Assembly (NCBI RefSeq): GCF_000092025.1
Contig: NC_003064.2
Location: forward strand, 478,869-542,868
Direction: 5' to 3'
DNA length: 64,000 bases
DNA from: Agrobacterium fabrum str. C58
GTDB lineage: Bacteria; Pseudomonadota; Alphaproteobacteria; Rhizobiales; Rhizobiaceae
Shown: positions 34,846-43,576 of the stretch, piece after piece
Layout of the letters: the number at the start of each line of letters is the position of its first letter
Numbering within the stretch: position 1 is the first letter of the stretch
Made by a program: the position numbers and the translations under genes
Notes under the pieces: generated by a model
Databases searched by the model: none
Told to the model about the DNA's origin: nothing
Seen by the model: the letters and a program-made list of their open reading frames with translations, nothing else

Positions 34846-36180
34846 TCAATTCGTCACGGAAGCCGCGTCTTCCGAGGTGCGAAGCTTGATGCCCTTTTCA
34901 GCCGCATAGGCTTCCGACGACTTCTCGATGATCGGGCGCAGCAAGGCCCAATCCGGCGCGATCCAATCGGAAACCACGTTCCACTTCTTGCCGTCCCACT
35001 GCTGGAACGTCACATAGCCGTTGCCTTCATGGTTATCCCAGGTGACGTTGATTGAGTGGAAGAGATCCCTGGCGCCCAGCGCCTCGACGCGGGCCGGATC
35101 CAGTTGCAGATGCTCGAAGCCCCAACGAACCTCGTCGCCGGTAAGCGTCCGCTTGCCGAATTTGTCCTGGGCGATCCGCACCGCCTCGACATTCAGGATA
35201 CCATTGACGATACCGAGATTGTGGTAGACGGAACCGATGCGGCTCTTGTCTTCGAGGTTGCCCTTGCCTTGGTCATAAAGCGTCTTGACGATCTCCTTGA
35301 CGACCGGATATTCGGCACCCGATGCCTGGGTGGTTATGGCGGTATAGCCCTTTGCCGCGGCGCCGGCGGGAATGACGTCCTCTTCCGAGTTGGACCAGAC
35401 ATTGCCGATGATGTGATCGACCGGGAAGCCGGTCTTTGCGGCCGTCTTCAGTGCCACCGGGTTCATGACGCCCCAACCGCGCAGCACGACGTAATCTGGC
35501 TTGGCACGGCGGATCGTCAGCCACTGTGACTGCTGCTCATTGCCCGGATGTGGAACTTCGATCTGCTGCAGATCGAAGCCATATTTCTTAGCCAGCAGGT
35601 CGTAGATCGGGATCGTTTCCTTGCCGTAGGGAGAGCCGTGATAGAGCACGACAATCTTCTTGCCCTTCAGACCCTCAAGTCCGCCTTCCTTGGAGGCGAT
35701 GTAGTTCACGATACCGGAGGTCTCGCTATAGGGGTTGAGCAACAACGGGAAAACATAGGGAAAAACGCGACCGTCGGTCGAATCCGTGCGGCCATGGTTG
35801 ATGGTAATGAGCGGCACCTTGTCCTGCGTGATGCGGTCGATCATCGCATAGGCGATGCCAACCGAGAGCGGGTTCCAGGCTGCGATACCGTGATTGCTCT
35901 TCAGCCGTTCATAGGCCTCGACGCCGCGTTCGACCTCGTACTGGGTTTCGGCCTCTGACCACGTCAACTTAACGCCGTTGACGCCGCCGTCCCTGACATT
36001 GATGAGGTTGAGATAGTCGATGAAACCACCGAAGAAGCCGGTGCCGCCGGCCGCGTAGGGGCCAACGCGATAGCTCTGCAGGGGAAAGTGCTGCTCGTCC
36101 GCCATGGCCGGGAAGGCGATGGCTGAGAGGCTGATGCCGGCGGCGAAGGCTGCGGCCTTGATCTTGGTATAAAGGGTCAT
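34846..36180 (-). CDS. periplasmic binding protein of HAAT ABC transporter in the organosulfur operon
   Basis: A 444-aa type I periplasmic binding protein (LivK/branched-chain family) with a signal peptide (about residues 1-27, ending AIAFPAMA-DEQ). The mature part has SYRVGPYAAGGTGFFGGFIDYLNLIN, then the first lobe (EVERGVEAYERLKSNHGIAAWNP) and KIVVLYHGSPYGKETIPIY at the lobe crossover. It is longer than LivK (about 370 aa) and belongs to the larger subset often linked to aromatic or unusual ligands. It contains no Cys, and only two Met remain after signal cleavage, matching the sulfur-poor composition of the operon. The start at 36180 begins the signal peptide. Confidence 0.9.
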   Translation of the reverse strand: MTLYTKIKAAAFAAGISLSAIAFPAMADEQHFPLQSYRVGPYAAGGTGFFGGFIDYLNLINVRDGGVNGVKLTWSEAETQYEVERGVEAYERLKSNHGIAAWNPLSVGIAYAMIDRITQDKVPLITINHGRTDSTDGRVFPYVFPLLLNPYSETSGIVNYIASKEGGLEGLKGKKIVVLYHGSPYGKETIPIYDLLAKKYGFDLQQIEVPHPGNEQQSQWLTIRRAKPDYVVLRGWGVMNPVALKTAAKTGFPVDHIIGNVWSNSEEDVIPAGAAAKGYTAITTQASGAEYPVVKEIVKTLYDQGKGNLEDKSRIGSVYHNLGIVNGILNVEAVRIAQDKFGKRTLTGDEVRWGFEHLQLDPARVEALGARDLFHSINVTWDNHEGNGYVTFQQWDGKKWNVVSDWIAPDWALLRPIIEKSSEAYAAEKGIKLRTSEDAASVTN

Positions 36181-36248
36181 ATCTGGACACACTCCGTCTG
36201 TCGGCTGGCGCTTTGCCATCCGCGTTGGTTTCAGGACTTCAATGGCTG

Positions 36249-37343
36249 TCAGGCTTTTCTTGTTGGAAGCCCTTTAGCCTTCGGGGCCGGGCTTCGAGGG
36301 GTTCGCGCCCGCCTGATGGCGGCCGCAATGCGTGACTTCAAGCGATCCCACAACGACACGAGGCCGTCGGGCTCGAGGATCAGAAACAGAATGATCAGGG
36401 CGCCGATAACGATGCGCTGCGTCATGTCGAGCACCCCGGAATCGAACACGTCCCCCAATAACAGGGAGCCGAGCCGGGAGAGGACAAGCGGAAAGACGAC
36501 GATCAGGGCCGCACCGAAAAAGGCGCCTCGGATCGATGCAAGCCCGCCAATGATGACGATGAAAAGGATCTGGAACGAACGGTCGAGATTGAAGCCAGCC
36601 GGCTCCACCGTGCGCAGATAGGCAAAGGCCCAGATCACGCCTGCAACGCCGATGATGAAGGACGAGATCGCAAAGGCGAGCAGCTTCGTGCGCAGCACCG
36701 GAACGCCGATGATGCGTGCGGCGGTCTCGTTGTCGCGCACTGCGATGAAGTTACGGCCGGTCTGCGACGACACCAGGCGGTAGGCGAGGAACGTGAGGGC
36801 CGTGACGGTCGTCAGCGCGAAGAGATAACGCCCGACCGGTCCCTCGAATGAAATCCCGGCCAGCGACAACGCCGGTGCATCGATGACGCCTGATGCGGAT
36901 TCGTTCGAGAGCCAGCTGAATTTCGTCAACGCCCATTGCACGAAGAACTGAGCGGCAAGGGTCGAGACGGCGAGATAGAAACCACGCAGGCGAAGGCTGG
37001 GCAGGCCGAAGACGATGCCGATGATTGCTGCCGAAAGACCGGCGAGCACGATCGAAACGGTGAGCGGCAGCCCATCGACCCGCAGGTCGAAATTGTAAGC
37101 CGCGAAGGCACCAACGGCCATGAAAGCGGCCGAACCGAGCGACACCTGACCCGCATAGCCGGTGAGCAGGTTGAGACCGACCCCGGCAAGGCTGAGGGCA
37201 AGGAACGGCAGGAGGATTGCCTCGAAGAGATAACTGGTGCCGACGAACGGCACGACAAGATAGGCGATGGCAAGCACCACGACCGTTCCGGCACGGCGTG
37301 GCAGCGAACAAGGCAATGAAAGATCGGCTGCAATAGCGGACAT
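36249..37343 (-). CDS. ABC transporter permease, LivM type, of the organosulfur operon
   Basis: A 364-aa inner-membrane permease of the HAAT family with about ten hydrophobic segments. Recognisable parts are AGVGLNLLTGYAGQVSLGSAAFMAVGAFA near residues 50-80 and the cytoplasmic coupling loop RNFIAVRDNETAARIIGVPV. Then follow SSFIIGVAGVIWAF and GGLASIRGAFFGAALIVVFP, and a basic Pro-rich cytoplasmic tail. It pairs with the LivH-like permease; the stop of that upstream gene lies one base from this start. It has one Cys and three Met in 364 residues, very low for a membrane protein. Confidence 0.93.
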   Translation of the reverse strand: MSAIAADLSLPCSLPRRAGTVVVLAIAYLVVPFVGTSYLFEAILLPFLALSLAGVGLNLLTGYAGQVSLGSAAFMAVGAFAAYNFDLRVDGLPLTVSIVLAGLSAAIIGIVFGLPSLRLRGFYLAVSTLAAQFFVQWALTKFSWLSNESASGVIDAPALSLAGISFEGPVGRYLFALTTVTALTFLAYRLVSSQTGRNFIAVRDNETAARIIGVPVLRTKLLAFAISSFIIGVAGVIWAFAYLRTVEPAGFNLDRSFQILFIVIIGGLASIRGAFFGAALIVVFPLVLSRLGSLLLGDVFDSGVLDMTQRIVIGALIILFLILEPDGLVSLWDRLKSRIAAAIRRARTPRSPAPKAKGLPTRKA

Positions 37344-37344
37344 C

Positions 37345-38241
37345 TCAGACCCTTTCCACGAACTTTTGACCGAACAGGCCGGAGGGACGGATCAGCAGAA
37401 AGGCAAGCGCCACGACATAGGCAAACCAGCCCTCGATGCCGCCGCCGAAATATTCGCCGATATAGACCTCGGCGAGCTTTTCCGACGCGCCGACAAGCAG
37501 ACCACCAATGATCGCGCCGAGAATGGAATCGAAGCCGCCGAGAACCAGCACCGGCAGCGCTTTCAGCACCACCAGCGACAGCGAGAACTGCACGCCGACG
37601 CGCGCGCCCCAGAGCAGTCCCGCAACCAGAGCAACGAGACCTGCCGCCGCCCAGACGCTCGCCCATATCCAGGGCAACCTCAGACCGACAGCCAGAGCCG
37701 CGAACTGGTCATCGGCGACAGCACGGAAACCGAGGCCAATGCGGGTATAACGGAAAAAGGCCGAGAGAGCCGCCACCATGCCGGCCGCGACGAGCGCGGC
37801 AAAGATGTCGAACTGGCTGATGAACACCCCGCCGACATCGAAAGGAATATCCTCGATGCCGAGATCGAGGCCGTGAACCTGCGTCCCCCAAAGGAGTTGG
37901 GCCGCACCCTCGATGATGTAGGAAAGACCGAGCGTTGCCATAAACAGCGTGATCGGCGGTTTGTTGGTGAGCGGCCGGAGCACCACACGTTCGATCGCAA
38001 TACCGATGACCACCATGATGGCAAACGTAATCGCGAACGCGGGGGCAAAGGGTACGCCACGTTCGACAAGGCTGACGAAAGTCAGCGCGGCGAACAGGAG
38101 AAGCGCTCCCTGCGAAAAGTTTAGAACACCCGATGTCTTGTAGATCAGCACGAAACCGATCGCGACGAGCGAATACATGACCCCGGAGAGCAGCCCGCCG
38201 ATCAGCACCTCGATAAAGAAAAGCCAGTCGAACTCGGCCAT
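37345..38241 (-). CDS. ABC transporter permease, LivH type, of the organosulfur operon
   Basis: A 298-aa HAAT permease. It starts with a membrane helix and the typical GGLLSGVMYSLVAIGFVLIYKTSGVLNFSQGALL pattern, then IAIERVVLRPL, the coupling loop GFRAVADDQFAALAVGL, and GGFDSILGAIIGGLLVGASE near the end, followed by LLIRPSGLFGQ. All are classic LivH features. Its start codon shares a base with the stop of the LivG-like gene, so translation is coupled. It has no Cys and five Met; the similar-sized LivH-type permease in the amide operon of this window has twelve Met. Confidence 0.93.
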   Translation of the reverse strand: MAEFDWLFFIEVLIGGLLSGVMYSLVAIGFVLIYKTSGVLNFSQGALLLFAALTFVSLVERGVPFAPAFAITFAIMVVIGIAIERVVLRPLTNKPPITLFMATLGLSYIIEGAAQLLWGTQVHGLDLGIEDIPFDVGGVFISQFDIFAALVAAGMVAALSAFFRYTRIGLGFRAVADDQFAALAVGLRLPWIWASVWAAAGLVALVAGLLWGARVGVQFSLSLVVLKALPVLVLGGFDSILGAIIGGLLVGASEKLAEVYIGEYFGGGIEGWFAYVVALAFLLIRPSGLFGQKFVERV

Positions 38242-39158
38242 CAGATCCCCTCCCCATCTTCATTTTCCGGCGCAATGCCGAGATAGGCGTCGATGACACG
38301 TTGGTCGCTGGCGATCTCCGCCGGCGTGCCGTCGGCGATCTTGCGACCGTAATCGAGCACAGCGATACGGTCCGAAAGCCCCATGACCACCCCTACGTCA
38401 TGTTCGATCAGCACGACGGTGATCGCATATTCGTCGCGCGCGAGCCGCACGTAGTCGGCAAGCTCGTTCTTCTCGGTTGCCGTCATGCCGGCCATCGGTT
38501 CGTCGAGCAGCAGGATGCGCGGTTCGGCGGCGAGCGCGCGCGCAAGCTCCACCCGCTTTTGCAGGCCGTAGGGCAACGTGCCGGCAAGCCGGTCGACATA
38601 GGGCGTCAGGTGCAGGAACTCGAGGATGCGCCCTGCCCGTTCGCGGGCATCGGCCTGTTCGCGGCGTGCGAGCGGCAGACCGGCCACCTGGCTCAGAAAA
38701 TTTGCGCGGCTGACGTAAGCCCGTCCGGCTGCAACATTGTCGAGAACGCTAAGGCCCTTGAACAGTGCAAGATTCTGGAACGTTCGCGCCACACCGAGAC
38801 GGGCGAGCTTTTGCGTCGGCACGGGTCGATAGGCTGTGCCATCGATCGCGACATAGCCCCGATCCGGCCGATAGACGCCGGAAATGACGTTGATCAGCGA
38901 ACTCTTGCCGGCACCGTTAGGGCCGATGATGGCACGGATTTCGCCATGCCGCACGGCAAGGTCGATATCCTGTAGAGCGGCGATGCCTCCAAACGAAAGG
39001 TCGATACCGCGAAGTTCCAGCGCGAGCCCTTCAGCCTGGTGCGGCGCGCGGCGATCATGTTCGACGCGCTCGCCGTGGAGGGCGACGTACTCGCGGATGT
39101 CCGCGGGGACCGCCACCTCGGCGCCAAGACTTGCAAGCAGAAAATTCGATGCCGACAT
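38241..39158 (-). CDS. ABC transporter ATPase, LivG type, of the organosulfur operon
   Basis: A 305-aa HAAT ATPase. Walker A is GPNGAGKSS (about residue 79 onward), followed by VARTFQNLALFKGLSVLDNV, a signature region LPYGLQKRVELARALAAEP, Walker B ILLLDEPMAGM and the switch LIEHDVGVVM, then DYGRKIADGTPAEI. The LPYG signature is typical of LivG rather than LivF. An N-terminal extension of about 45 residues precedes the ABC fold and the ribosome binding site is poor, so the true start may be further in. It has no Cys. Confidence 0.92.
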   Translation of the reverse strand: MSASNFLLASLGAEVAVPADIREYVALHGERVEHDRRAPHQAEGLALELRGIDLSFGGIAALQDIDLAVRHGEIRAIIGPNGAGKSSLINVISGVYRPDRGYVAIDGTAYRPVPTQKLARLGVARTFQNLALFKGLSVLDNVAAGRAYVSRANFLSQVAGLPLARREQADARERAGRILEFLHLTPYVDRLAGTLPYGLQKRVELARALAAEPRILLLDEPMAGMTATEKNELADYVRLARDEYAITVVLIEHDVGVVMGLSDRIAVLDYGRKIADGTPAEIASDQRVIDAYLGIAPENEDGEGI

Positions 39159-39266
39159 CGTTCAGTCCATGCTCCGCCCGAAAGGGCACAGATTTCCAAC
39201 CGCGAAGGCTATCAGGCCCCGCGTTGCGGGCAGCGGCTTAGGGCCGCTGCCTCTCCGGTTTGCTAG

Positions 39267-40370
39267 TTATTCGGCGGCGATTGCCGCGCCGACTTCGGCC
39301 TGCTCCAGCGCGCGTACGAGCGGAATGACATGCTTGCCGAAGTATTCGACTTCTTCCTGAAAATGCAGGAAGCCTAACAGAATGAGATCGGCACCCGCGC
39401 GCTTCAGGTTGACGATGCGCTCGGCCACCTGAAGCGGCGTACCGATCAGGTTGGAGCGGAAGCCGTCATTATACTGAACGAGATCTTCGAAGCTGGACTT
39501 CGCCCAGTTGCCTTCACCTTCGGGAGAAGACTTGCCGGCGTTCTTAACCTCATGGCCGAAGGCATTGACCGCTTCGGGATTGGCCTTCTCGATGATCTCG
39601 GCGAGCACGGCCCTCGCCTCTTCCTCGGTCTCGCGCACGATGGCGAAGGCATTCACGCCGACCTTGACAGAGTGGTTGTTTTCCTTGGCCTTTGCACGGA
39701 TGTCGTCAACCTGCTTGGCGATCTCCTCCGGGGTATTGCCATTGGTGAAGTACCAGTCGGAAACGCGGGCGGCCATATCGCGGGCCGCGCGCGAGGAACC
39801 GCCCTGGAAGATTTCCGGCTGCGGATCGATCGGCTTTGGCTTAAGGGAATAATTGTTGAAGCGATAGAAATCGCCGCGGAAGGTGAAATTTTCTTCCGTC
39901 CAGATGCCGCGCAGAGCCCGGATGAACTCTTCCGAACGGCGGTAGCGCTCGTCGTGATCGAGCCACGGTTCACCAATGGCGTGGAACTCGCCGCGGAACC
40001 AGCCACTGACGACGTTGATCGCGACCCGACCGTTGGTGAGGTGATTGATCGTGGCAATCTGTTTTGCGGCGAGCGCCGGATTCCACGGACCAGGCAGGAT
40101 GGCGGCGATGACCTTCAGCGTCGTCGTCGATTCCAGAAGAGCGTGACTGAAGGACACGGATTCATGCTGGAATTCGGCGCCGTAGCCGGCGGTGAAGCGG
40201 ATCTGGCTCAGCGCGTAATCGAAGCCGCTCGCTTCAGCGATCTGCGCGAGCTTGCGGTTGTAATCGATGGTCCAGCTGGTACGCTGCTCGATATTGGAGA
40301 TGACGAGGCCGCCGGAAACATTCGGCACCCAATAGGCGAATTTCACGGGCTCGGCATGGTGTTCAGTCAT
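39267..40370 (-). CDS. sfnG: dimethylsulfone monooxygenase, FMNH2-dependent
   Basis: A 367-aa bacterial-luciferase-family (LLM) monooxygenase that matches SfnG closely by recall: KFAYWVPNVSGGLVISNIEQ, then DYALSQIRFTAGYGAEFQHE, AAILPGPWNPALAAKQIATI and VVSGWFRGEFHAIGEPWLDHDERYRRSEEF. In Pseudomonas SfnG converts dimethylsulfone to methanesulfinate with reduced FMN, part of sulfur scavenging. The start at 40370 follows gaggag. It lies 22 bases after msuE, the likely source of reduced flavin, and is followed by the ABC transporter. There is no Cys and only two Met, as expected for a sulfur-starvation enzyme. Confidence 0.96.
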   Translation of the reverse strand: MTEHHAEPVKFAYWVPNVSGGLVISNIEQRTSWTIDYNRKLAQIAEASGFDYALSQIRFTAGYGAEFQHESVSFSHALLESTTTLKVIAAILPGPWNPALAAKQIATINHLTNGRVAINVVSGWFRGEFHAIGEPWLDHDERYRRSEEFIRALRGIWTEENFTFRGDFYRFNNYSLKPKPIDPQPEIFQGGSSRAARDMAARVSDWYFTNGNTPEEIAKQVDDIRAKAKENNHSVKVGVNAFAIVRETEEEARAVLAEIIEKANPEAVNAFGHEVKNAGKSSPEGEGNWAKSSFEDLVQYNDGFRSNLIGTPLQVAERIVNLKRAGADLILLGFLHFQEEVEYFGKHVIPLVRALEQAEVGAAIAAE

Positions 40371-40392
40371 GGAAATCTCCTCTTTCCTGATG

Positions 40393-40983
40393 TTAGTTGG
40401 CGACCGCCTCGTTCGAAACGACGCGAAGGGCCGAATGGTGATCTGCGGCAGCGACATCTCTCGCCGGTAGAAGATCGATCAATTCGGCGACGGCGCGCTC
40501 GATGCGCGCCTCAACCTCCGGGTTCGAGAGCGTGTATCCGGTGAAATCCGCCTCGACGGCGTAGACTGTCGTTGGCACGGTAACGGCGCCAAAGAAGCCG
40601 AACAGTGGCCGGAACTGATGCTCCAGCATGAGGCCATGCAGCGGCGTACCGCCCGTTGCCGCAAGGACCACGCGCTTGCCTTGAAGTGCACGGAAATCGA
40701 CGAGATCGAAAAGATGTTTTAACGCGCCGGTGTAGGATGCACGGTAGACCGGCGAGCCGACGACAAGCACATCGGCAATTTCCACGGCATCAATAATCCT
40801 GCGGCCAGCCTCATCAAGTTGATCAGCGCGAAGAGCCCTGAACAGGATCGGCGCTGCCACAGCCAGATCGATCGTATCCACAGAGACGCTTGCTCGTCTT
40901 TCGATCGAGGCCAGGATGTCCGAGACAACACGCGCCGTGCGTGACGGTTGTTTTACGCTGCCGCTTATACCAAGTACGTTCAT
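40393..40983 (-). CDS. msuE: NAD(P)H-dependent FMN reductase, MsuE-like
   Basis: A 196-aa flavodoxin-fold reductase with the N-terminal FMN-binding loop VLGISGSVKQPSRTARVV, then DVLVVGSPVYRASYTGALKHLFDLVDF and VVLAATGGTPLHGLMLEHQFRPLFGFFGA, which are diagnostic of the SsuE/MsuE group. It supplies reduced FMN to the SfnG and SfnB oxygenases. I chose the ATG at 40983 because gagg precedes it by seven bases and it begins the conserved strand; an ATG four codons earlier is also possible. It is the first gene of the operon. It has no Cys and two Met. Confidence 0.93.
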   Translation of the reverse strand: MNVLGISGSVKQPSRTARVVSDILASIERRASVSVDTIDLAVAAPILFRALRADQLDEAGRRIIDAVEIADVLVVGSPVYRASYTGALKHLFDLVDFRALQGKRVVLAATGGTPLHGLMLEHQFRPLFGFFGAVTVPTTVYAVEADFTGYTLSNPEVEARIERAVAELIDLLPARDVAAADHHSALRVVSNEAVAN

Positions 40984-41013
40984 CGTTCGCCTCATCCTTG
41001 TTGCCTCTAATTT

Positions 41014-41037
41014 CTATAGTTTTGATAGATAATCAAA
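41014..41037 (-). promoter_or_regulatory. candidate promoter/LysR-type box of the msuE-sfnG operon
   Basis: About 40 bases before msuE, an inverted repeat tttgat-N5-atcaaa (41021-41037) contains a T-N11-A core, the general LysR-type binding motif. A TATAGA box on the minus strand lies beside it (41014-41019). Sulfur-starvation genes are commonly under CysB- or Cbl-like LysR regulators, so this is a plausible control site. Confidence 0.4.
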
Positions 41038-41580
41038 GATGCAAATTCCAAATTGAGGGCACTTTGAGAAAACCAATCTTGTGAATTTGCTCTCCGGCGC
41101 AATGGGCTGAGCGGCGAACTGTTTTAATACCTCGTCATCCGCCGAGCGGGTTCGTCTAATTTCGCGGTTGTGAACCCATGCGAACGTGTGACTCGCAATT
41201 ATCGGCCGCTGCTTTGGCTTAATCGGTAGTGTGAGGAGCTTTTCCGGTCACTGCCTCTCTCAGCTCCAGCGCGGCGGAGACCCGATATGATTTTTGAGCG
41301 CTTCGGCAAATGTCCCGAATCTCGTAAATGCCACCTGAAGTGCGTGGGGAAGGTGGGTTCCGAGAGGCCTTCATTCCACTCTTCGCCCGGCGAAAAGCGT
41401 ATGAGATCACCCCGCGTGGACGGAGGGCCCAGAGAGCCAGTTCGGCAGGAGCGACACACCCATCCCGGCGTCGCAGCACCGTTCAGCACTTCAAAATTGT
41501 CAGACTGAGACGCTCTCGAATGCCTCGCCTGTCGGCGCGCCTATGAAGCTTGTCGGGGAGACGATGTTAGGCGTGGTTGC
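41038..41580. other. intergenic region upstream of the organosulfur operon
   Basis: About 540 bases with no supported gene. Open frames on both strands are short, lack ribosome binding sites and are not recognisable. The stretch leads into the dehydrogenase remnant at 41581, so it may contain further decayed sequence. Confidence 0.35.
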
Positions 41581-41673
41581 GAGCTTAAGCTGCCAATTAG
41601 GGCGGTATACCCACTTACGGCCACATCAGAAGCCTATCGCCGGATGGAGGCTGGCGGATTGTTTGGGAAGCTG
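41581..41673 (+). pseudogene. C-terminal remnant of an MDR-type dehydrogenase/quinone oxidoreductase
   Basis: The plus strand reads ELKLPIRAVYPLTATSEAYR, then RMEAGGLFGKL, which resembles the last 30 residues of zinc-type alcohol dehydrogenases and quinone oxidoreductases (pattern: Leu-Pro-[IV]-xx-xx[YF]PL-xx-xxEA[HY]RRMEAG-xx-FGK). No upstream part of such a gene is found in this frame, and the reading continues into unrelated sequence to a stop near 41763. It is probably a small remnant. Confidence 0.4.
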
Positions 41674-41734
41674 GATTCCGGGACCAACATCGAATTGGAA
41701 CTCAATTTGTCTGCTGTCGCTCGTGCACCAGGAA

Positions 41735-43576
41735 TCATACGTGATTTATCTCCGCCTCAATGACACAGATCACGCCGTTCTTCTCGTAGAACAATTTTGT
41801 CTCCCCGTTCAATTCGGCCGATAGCAGCCGCTCGACAAGTGTCGAACCGAAGCCTTTTCGCTGGGGTGACATGACCTCCGGACCACCTCGCTCCTCCCAG
41901 ACTACCCGGAGGCGTTCACCATCGGTCCCCTGGCGTTGCCACGAGATGGATACTTGGCCTTCAGGCACAGACAGGGCACCATATTTGGCTGCGTTCGTTG
42001 CCAGTTCATGAAGCGCGAGGGAAAGCGACACAACTGCTCGTGGCGGCAAAGATACGCCCGGTCCGCTTATTTGAAAGGATTCGGCAGGATAGGGCGACAG
42101 GGCCTGCTGCAAGACGGCTCTTAAATCCGCGTGCTGCCAATCGGCGTGCACCAAAAGGTCTTGCGCTCTGCTGAGCGACCCTAACCTGCTAGTGAAGGCT
42201 TCCATATCCTCGTGATTTGCCTTGTCGCGACCGATCGTCTGTCTTGCGATTGCGGTCACTGTCGCAAGGATGTTCTTGACGCGGTGGTGGAGTTCATTCA
42301 CGAGAATGGATCTCAGCCGGTCGGCATCCTTACGGGCAGTAATGTCGTGCGCCGTCTTGGAAGCGCCGATAACCCTTCCGTTGACATCACGGATCGGGGA
42401 GACACTGAGAAGCACTTCGACAAGCCGGCCGTCCTTGCGAAGACGCTGCGTTTCGTACGGCTCAACGATACGACCCGCCTTGATCTGTCTCAGGATTGTC
42501 GGCTCCTCTTCTTGCCTATCATCCGGCACCAGCATCAGTACAGTCCGGCCAACGACCTCATCCTCCGAATAACCATAAAGCTTTTCCGCAGCTGCATTCC
42601 AGCTTGTAATGGTCATGTCGAGATCGATACCCAAGATCGCGTCATTGGAGGAAGCGATCATAGATGCGAGGTGCCTTTCGACCTCTTGGGCGTGCCGTCG
42701 CTCGCCGATATCAGCGGATATGGCAACAGCTTGCGACATGTTTCCCTGATCATCCCGGATTGCAGAGACCGAGTTCAAAACCCACACCAAACTGCCATCA
42801 CCACGGACGTAACGCTTTTCGATCTCGAAGCTCTCTCCGGTTTCGACCATATGCTTGAACAGGCGCTGGTTTTCAGGCAGGTCTTCGGCAAACGTGATGT
42901 CTTGCATCTGGATGCCGATTAGCTCGTCCCTCCGCCGCCCGACAATCTGGCAGAAGTGGTCGTTCACGCTGATCAGTTTTCCGGTCAGGTCGCCAAGAGC
43001 TATTCCTACGGCTGACTGCGCAAAGATGGCCCTTAGACGTTCTTCGCTCTCTCGCAGAGCGGCATCCGCCTTCACCCGCTCGGTCGTTTCATTGACGATG
43101 CAGAACACACCCCTAACGATGCCGTCCTGATCCGTGACCGGAGAATACGAAATATCGAAGTACACCGTCTCGGGGTAACCGTGTCTTTCGATATAAAAAG
43201 GCCTGTCTTTCGCGGCGATCGTCTCTCCCTTATCGAGAACGCGTTTCAGCAGCGGCTCGAGGTCATCCCAGAGTTCGTTCCAGTATTCACGCGCCGGCCT
43301 GCCGAAGGCATGTGGATGCTTGTTGCCGATAGTTGGCGCGTAGATGTCGTTATATAAGGCAACGAACTCTTGTCCCCAGAACATCACAATCTGCGCTTGC
43401 GACGGAAGCATGATGCCGATAGCGGCGTGCAGACAGGCGGGCCACTCTGATCTCGGGCCAAGCGGTCCTGATGCCCAGTCTGTCACATCGAGAAGACTGG
43501 CTACGGGGACTGCATTTGCGGGCTCATTAACGTTATTCAGGATGAGAATCTCCACTTCAGGAGTGACAGGCTGCAA
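41735..43576 (-). CDS. HWE-family sensor histidine kinase with PAS domains
   Basis: A 613-aa cytoplasmic kinase. Domain order is an N-terminal PAS-like region (about residues 30-165: WPACLHAAIGIMLPSQAQIVMFW, ending VNETTERVKAD), PAS 2 (about 175-295, GIALGDLTGKLISVNDHFC, ending ISADIGERR), and PAS 3 (about 300-410, ILGIDLDMTITSWNAAAEKLYGYSEDE, ending TAHDITARKDADR). The HWE kinase core has the phospho-acceptor His in NELHHRVKNILATVTAIARQT, the N box LHELATNAAKYGALS and the VVWEERGGP motif that gives the family its name. HWE kinases in rhizobia often act in general stress or light/redox signalling and can feed PhyR. It is a single gene divergent from the amide module. Confidence 0.94.
   Translation of the reverse strand: MQPVTPEVEILILNNVNEPANAVPVASLLDVTDWASGPLGPRSEWPACLHAAIGIMLPSQAQIVMFWGQEFVALYNDIYAPTIGNKHPHAFGRPAREYWNELWDDLEPLLKRVLDKGETIAAKDRPFYIERHGYPETVYFDISYSPVTDQDGIVRGVFCIVNETTERVKADAALRESEERLRAIFAQSAVGIALGDLTGKLISVNDHFCQIVGRRRDELIGIQMQDITFAEDLPENQRLFKHMVETGESFEIEKRYVRGDGSLVWVLNSVSAIRDDQGNMSQAVAISADIGERRHAQEVERHLASMIASSNDAILGIDLDMTITSWNAAAEKLYGYSEDEVVGRTVLMLVPDDRQEEEPTILRQIKAGRIVEPYETQRLRKDGRLVEVLLSVSPIRDVNGRVIGASKTAHDITARKDADRLRSILVNELHHRVKNILATVTAIARQTIGRDKANHEDMEAFTSRLGSLSRAQDLLVHADWQHADLRAVLQQALSPYPAESFQISGPGVSLPPRAVVSLSLALHELATNAAKYGALSVPEGQVSISWQRQGTDGERLRVVWEERGGPEVMSPQRKGFGSTLVERLLSAELNGETKLFYEKNGVICVIEAEINHV

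Noticed and set aside
36926..37666. A 246-codon minus-strand frame across the two permease genes
   Set aside because: It is in a different frame from the well-supported LivM and LivH genes and contains no domain.
40984..41100. Possible sigma-54 promoter upstream of msuE, as known for sfn genes of Pseudomonas
   Set aside because: No TGGCAC-N5-TTGCA/T pattern was found on the minus strand; only a partial TTGCAT element is present.
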